NCBI RefSeq assembly: GCF_947503465.1
Contig: NZ_CANNDN010000001.1
Coordinates: 1,984,001-2,048,000, forward strand
Source of the DNA: an uncultured Tateyamaria sp.
GTDB lineage: Bacteria; Pseudomonadota; Alphaproteobacteria; Rhodobacterales; Rhodobacteraceae
Length of the DNA: 64,000 nucleotides
Reading direction: 5' to 3'
A program made the translations under genes and the position numbers. Positions 61,521 through 64,000 of the stretch are shown one piece after another. The notes beneath the pieces are model-generated. The model had not been told where the DNA came from, ran no database searches, and saw only the letters and a list, made by a program, of their open reading frames with translations. Position 1 is the stretch's first letter. The number at the start of each line of letters is the position of its first letter.

Positions 61521-64000
61521 ATGCCGTTTGAAGATTTGTCTCCCGCACAGCAGACATTCGTTGATCGCTATCTGAAGCATAGTTTATTTTCAAAAAAGTC
61601 GGACAACAGGAAGGTCGAGCACTATGAGTTGTTCCTCCAGTTGGAACAGGACTTCATAGACCTGTATAACCTCGTGCCCGATGGCACGCCCGGACGCGCG
61701 GCGACAAACGCCCTGCGCGATGCGGCGATTGCCGCCAAAAACGAAGGCAAATTCAAAAAAGCCCACGCAGGCATAGAAAAGGCGCTTGCCGATCTGCGCG
61801 TCATTGATGCGGCATTGACCGATCGCAGGCAGACGCTCTTGCGCCAAACAAACGCGTTGGTGATGGACCCCAACGCTCAGGCCAACGACATCGCCTTCTT
61901 CAACGCGGCACAGCAGGCTGCGCGCGCGGCTCTTGCCGCTCCGCGCCCCACGCCGGCACAATTCGACACGGCCGAGGAAGAGTTCGCCAAAGCGCTGCGC
62001 ATTTCGTTGCGGGCTGGCGAGCTTGGCGACCTCGCCGCACGCTTTCCCGCCGCGGCGGTCGCGGCGCAAACGTCGTTTGAAAACATGCGCGCCATCACCG
62101 GCGGCGGTGAAATTACCGACGAACGGATCGCGGCCGCAGGGCAGGCGCAAGTTGATGCCGAGACAGAAATCGCGCGTCTGGAGCTGGAAGTGGAGCGCAT
62201 ACGGAGGTTGGGCGGCCGCAGCCAGGCCGAAATTGCCGCGAACGACGCTCTTGCCACGCAGGCTCAACAAGGCATTGTCGCAGCACGACAGGCGCTGACA
62301 GATGCGCGCGCGCTTGAAAAGGCGCTGAAGGGCACGCGCATGCTTGAAGATGCGCTTGAAAACGGGCCTCTGTCGGGAAAAAGTGGTGCCCGCAAGATGC
62401 CAAACAACGCAATCGCGGCACTGATTGCCGGGTTCGAGGTGGACCCGGAGCTGACCTCCAAGACGATCGCCATCGCCAATGACGCCCTGGACCCGCTCGC
62501 GGTGGCCAATGCCATCCCGATGATCAGCGCCCAGATTGAAAACGGGTTTGCCGATCAACACGGCAATACGCTCGATGGGCTGAATACAGAAAGCTACGCG
62601 CTCAGCCTGTTGGAGACCGGTGGCACATGCGGGCCGGCCTACTTTGCGCGGCTGGATGACTATGTGCGGCTTGGTGGGCTGGTGGCGGCGAACCCGCTGC
62701 GCGAAGGCATGCACGACTCGAAAGTTGCGAAGGTGCAGAAACGTGCCGTGGGCGCGGCCGAAGGATTGATTGACCCCACAACCGGCCAGCTTGCAATGGG
62801 CACCGACCGGGCAAAGCTTGCCGTGGGTCAAACGCTGTTTCACCCCATGGCCACTGGTGGCCGCGGCGCGCCGGCGCACAACAAACACGTTTTGGACACG
62901 CTCGACTTCCTGTCCCGACCCGCAAATGCGCAATCGGCGAACAACATCCTGACAGGGATCAATGCGCCTCCGGCCGGCGGTGGCCAAGCCCTGGTACAGC
63001 AGTCGCTTGGCAAAACAACAGCCGTCGATGAAGAAGACGCACGGGTGGCGGTGTTGGCCTCAATGCTGCAATCAGTTGATCAGGGGCCGATCGGTTCCTG
63101 CTTTGCCACCGGTCCGGTTCGTCAGATGCGGATGCTCGACCCGATTGAGGCAATGGGAAAATATGCGCAAGTCGCATCCACTGGCGAACTCACCGATGCG
63201 TCCGGGCATCGCACTCCGGTGCTCACCAACCTTCCGCCGGACGAAGACCCGCTGATCCGTACGTTGGAATACACGTTGGCCACGGCGATCGGGCGGGAAG
63301 ACACCATGTGGGTGTCCAAACCCTTGAAGAAAGGCGTGGACAAAGCCACCTGCGATTACATGGACGCATTGGACCCTGTCGTGGGTGCGACGGCGGCCAA
63401 CGATCTCGCCGTTGATCTCGAAGATGCGATCAACGCCGAGTTTACGCCAATGTACGATCCCACCGTCCAATATGGCGCGACGGGCGCGGACGGCTCGTCG
63501 GATCGCGGCGGCTACGTGCTGTACGACAGTGCGGGCAACATTGTCGCCACGCGCGACGACTATCTCGACCGGGTCGAAGCGCTGGCTCTCAACACAAGCG
63601 GGTATGACCCGACCAGCGATGAGGGCAAAGCCGTGATCGCTGCGGTGCGTGGACCTCTGGCCGCCAGACTCGACGCGATGCGCCACAAGCCATGGGCGTT
63701 ACCGCGCGGGGGCTATGGAGACGACGCCCGAGAGGGGCTTCATGGGGCATCCAACTGGACGACGTGCGTTGGCGAGATGACAGCACCGATTAACAGTGCG
63801 CAAGACTACACCGACCGCACGACGGACGTGGTGGGTAGCCTCATGGATAGGCGTGGAATTACGCCCGACAATCTGGTGCAGCTCGAAGTCTCTGGCATTC
63901 ACACGATGACCTTGACGGCAAGTGATCCATCCTTTGTCGCACTCATGGGTGCGGCAGGTGCGACGTCAGCGGACAAGATCGAAAACTTCATCGCAGTTCC
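61521..64000 (+). CDS. Large protein with papain-like QGPIGSC motif (3' end outside window)
   Basis: From ATG 61521, with AAGGAGGG upstream, the frame is open for 826 codons and continues past the window. Residues 1-300 are mainly Ala/Glu-rich helices and coiled coil (for example EIARLELEVERIRRL). A second region (about 300-510) is globular. At 520-529 the sequence DQGPIGSCFA matches the papain-type pattern QGxxGSC(W/F)A with Cys527 as candidate nucleophile and Gln521 as oxyanion residue. The matching His and Asn cannot be fixed from what is visible. No signal peptide is seen. The gene follows the caspase-like gene by 258 bp. A secreted protease or effector is possible but unproven. Confidence 0.85.
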   Translation, partial: MPFEDLSPAQQTFVDRYLKHSLFSKKSDNRKVEHYELFLQLEQDFIDLYNLVPDGTPGRAATNALRDAAIAAKNEGKFKKAHAGIEKALADLRVIDAALTDRRQTLLRQTNALVMDPNAQANDIAFFNAAQQAARAALAAPRPTPAQFDTAEEEFAKALRISLRAGELGDLAARFPAAAVAAQTSFENMRAITGGGEITDERIAAAGQAQVDAETEIARLELEVERIRRLGGRSQAEIAANDALATQAQQGIVAARQALTDARALEKALKGTRMLEDALENGPLSGKSGARKMPNNAIAALIAGFEVDPELTSKTIAIANDALDPLAVANAIPMISAQIENGFADQHGNTLDGLNTESYALSLLETGGTCGPAYFARLDDYVRLGGLVAANPLREGMHDSKVAKVQKRAVGAAEGLIDPTTGQLAMGTDRAKLAVGQTLFHPMATGGRGAPAHNKHVLDTLDFLSRPANAQSANNILTGINAPPAGGGQALVQQSLGKTTAVDEEDARVAVLASMLQSVDQGPIGSCFATGPVRQMRMLDPIEAMGKYAQVASTGELTDASGHRTPVLTNLPPDEDPLIRTLEYTLATAIGREDTMWVSKPLKKGVDKATCDYMDALDPVVGATAANDLAVDLEDAINAEFTPMYDPTVQYGATGADGSSDRGGYVLYDSAGNIVATRDDYLDRVEALALNTSGYDPTSDEGKAVIAAVRGPLAARLDAMRHKPWALPRGGYGDDAREGLHGASNWTTCVGEMTAPINSAQDYTDRTTDVVGSLMDRRGITPDNLVQLEVSGIHTMTLTASDPSFVALMGAAGATSADKIENFIAV

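Noticed and set aside
61590-62987. 465-codon open frame on the minus strand
   Set aside because: Its Arg/Cys/His-rich product looks like an antisense shadow. The plus-strand frame has AAGGAGGG, runs 826 codons and contains the papain-like motif.
1-64000. tRNA, rRNA or CRISPR array
   Set aside because: No cloverleaf with a tRNA-like T loop, rRNA signature or regularly spaced direct repeats was found by reading; the Asp-rich repeats are protein-level and not a CRISPR.

Overview
The window looks like a chromosomal segment of an alphaproteobacterium, most probably a marine Rhodobacterales (Roseobacter-type) organism. The DNA is GC-rich, operons are tightly packed with many ATGA or TGATG start/stop overlaps, and several families present (NaChBac-type sodium channel with a TLESWSM filter, TagF-PppA-PpkA type VI loci) are familiar from that group. 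The taxon is an inference; no rRNA or tRNA gene was seen.

Layout. (1) 1-10.5 kb: a type II secretion (T2SS) locus made of two divergent operons, gspL-M-E-F plus a lipoprotein (minus) and gspG-H-I-C-D (plus). The plus operon continues into an ECF sigma factor, its RskA-like anti-sigma factor and a DUF4198-type exported protein. gspJ, gspK and gspO are not in the window. (2) 10.5-14.8 kb: two unrecognised minus-strand genes, then transposon debris (a decayed IS3-family element with intact 16-bp ends abutting the first codons of an IS110-type transposase). (3) 14.8-48.1 kb: a large type VI secretion (T6SS) island. It carries an M15 peptidase, an OmpA protein and the kinase PpkA, then a long minus-strand series read from tssA down to pppA: tssA, tssB, tssC, hcp, tagJ, tssE, tssF, tssG, clpV, a Lys-rich helical protein, a voltage-gated sodium channel, a 1298-residue TssB/TssC-like fusion, a 99-residue orphan, vgrG, a DUF6931-like gene, PAAR, tagH, tssK, tssL, tssM, tagF, pppA. 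No TssJ lipoprotein is present. (4) 48.2-51.6 kb: a divergent operon with an exported protein, ExbB, two ExbD and a TonB-like protein whose periplasmic half resembles that of PpkA. (5) 51.6-64 kb: two copies of a divergent caspase-like / YceI-OmpA gene pair, a two-repeat helical protein, relics of IS66 and of an AraC regulator, an SDR oxidoreductase, and a large reading frame running off the window with a papain-like QGPIGSC motif.

Working together. The T6SS genes encode a complete contractile machine except TssJ, under predicted threonine-phosphorylation control (PpkA kinase, PppA phosphatase, TagH FHA reader, TagF). The most unusual points are the giant sheath-like fusion with about two dozen acidic LDDILAGLD-type repeats, the sodium channel translationally coupled to it, the periplasmic module shared by PpkA and a Ton-like motor, and the duplicated caspase/YceI-OmpA pairs next to the cysteine-protease-like gene. 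Functional links between these accessory genes and the T6SS are inferred from position only.
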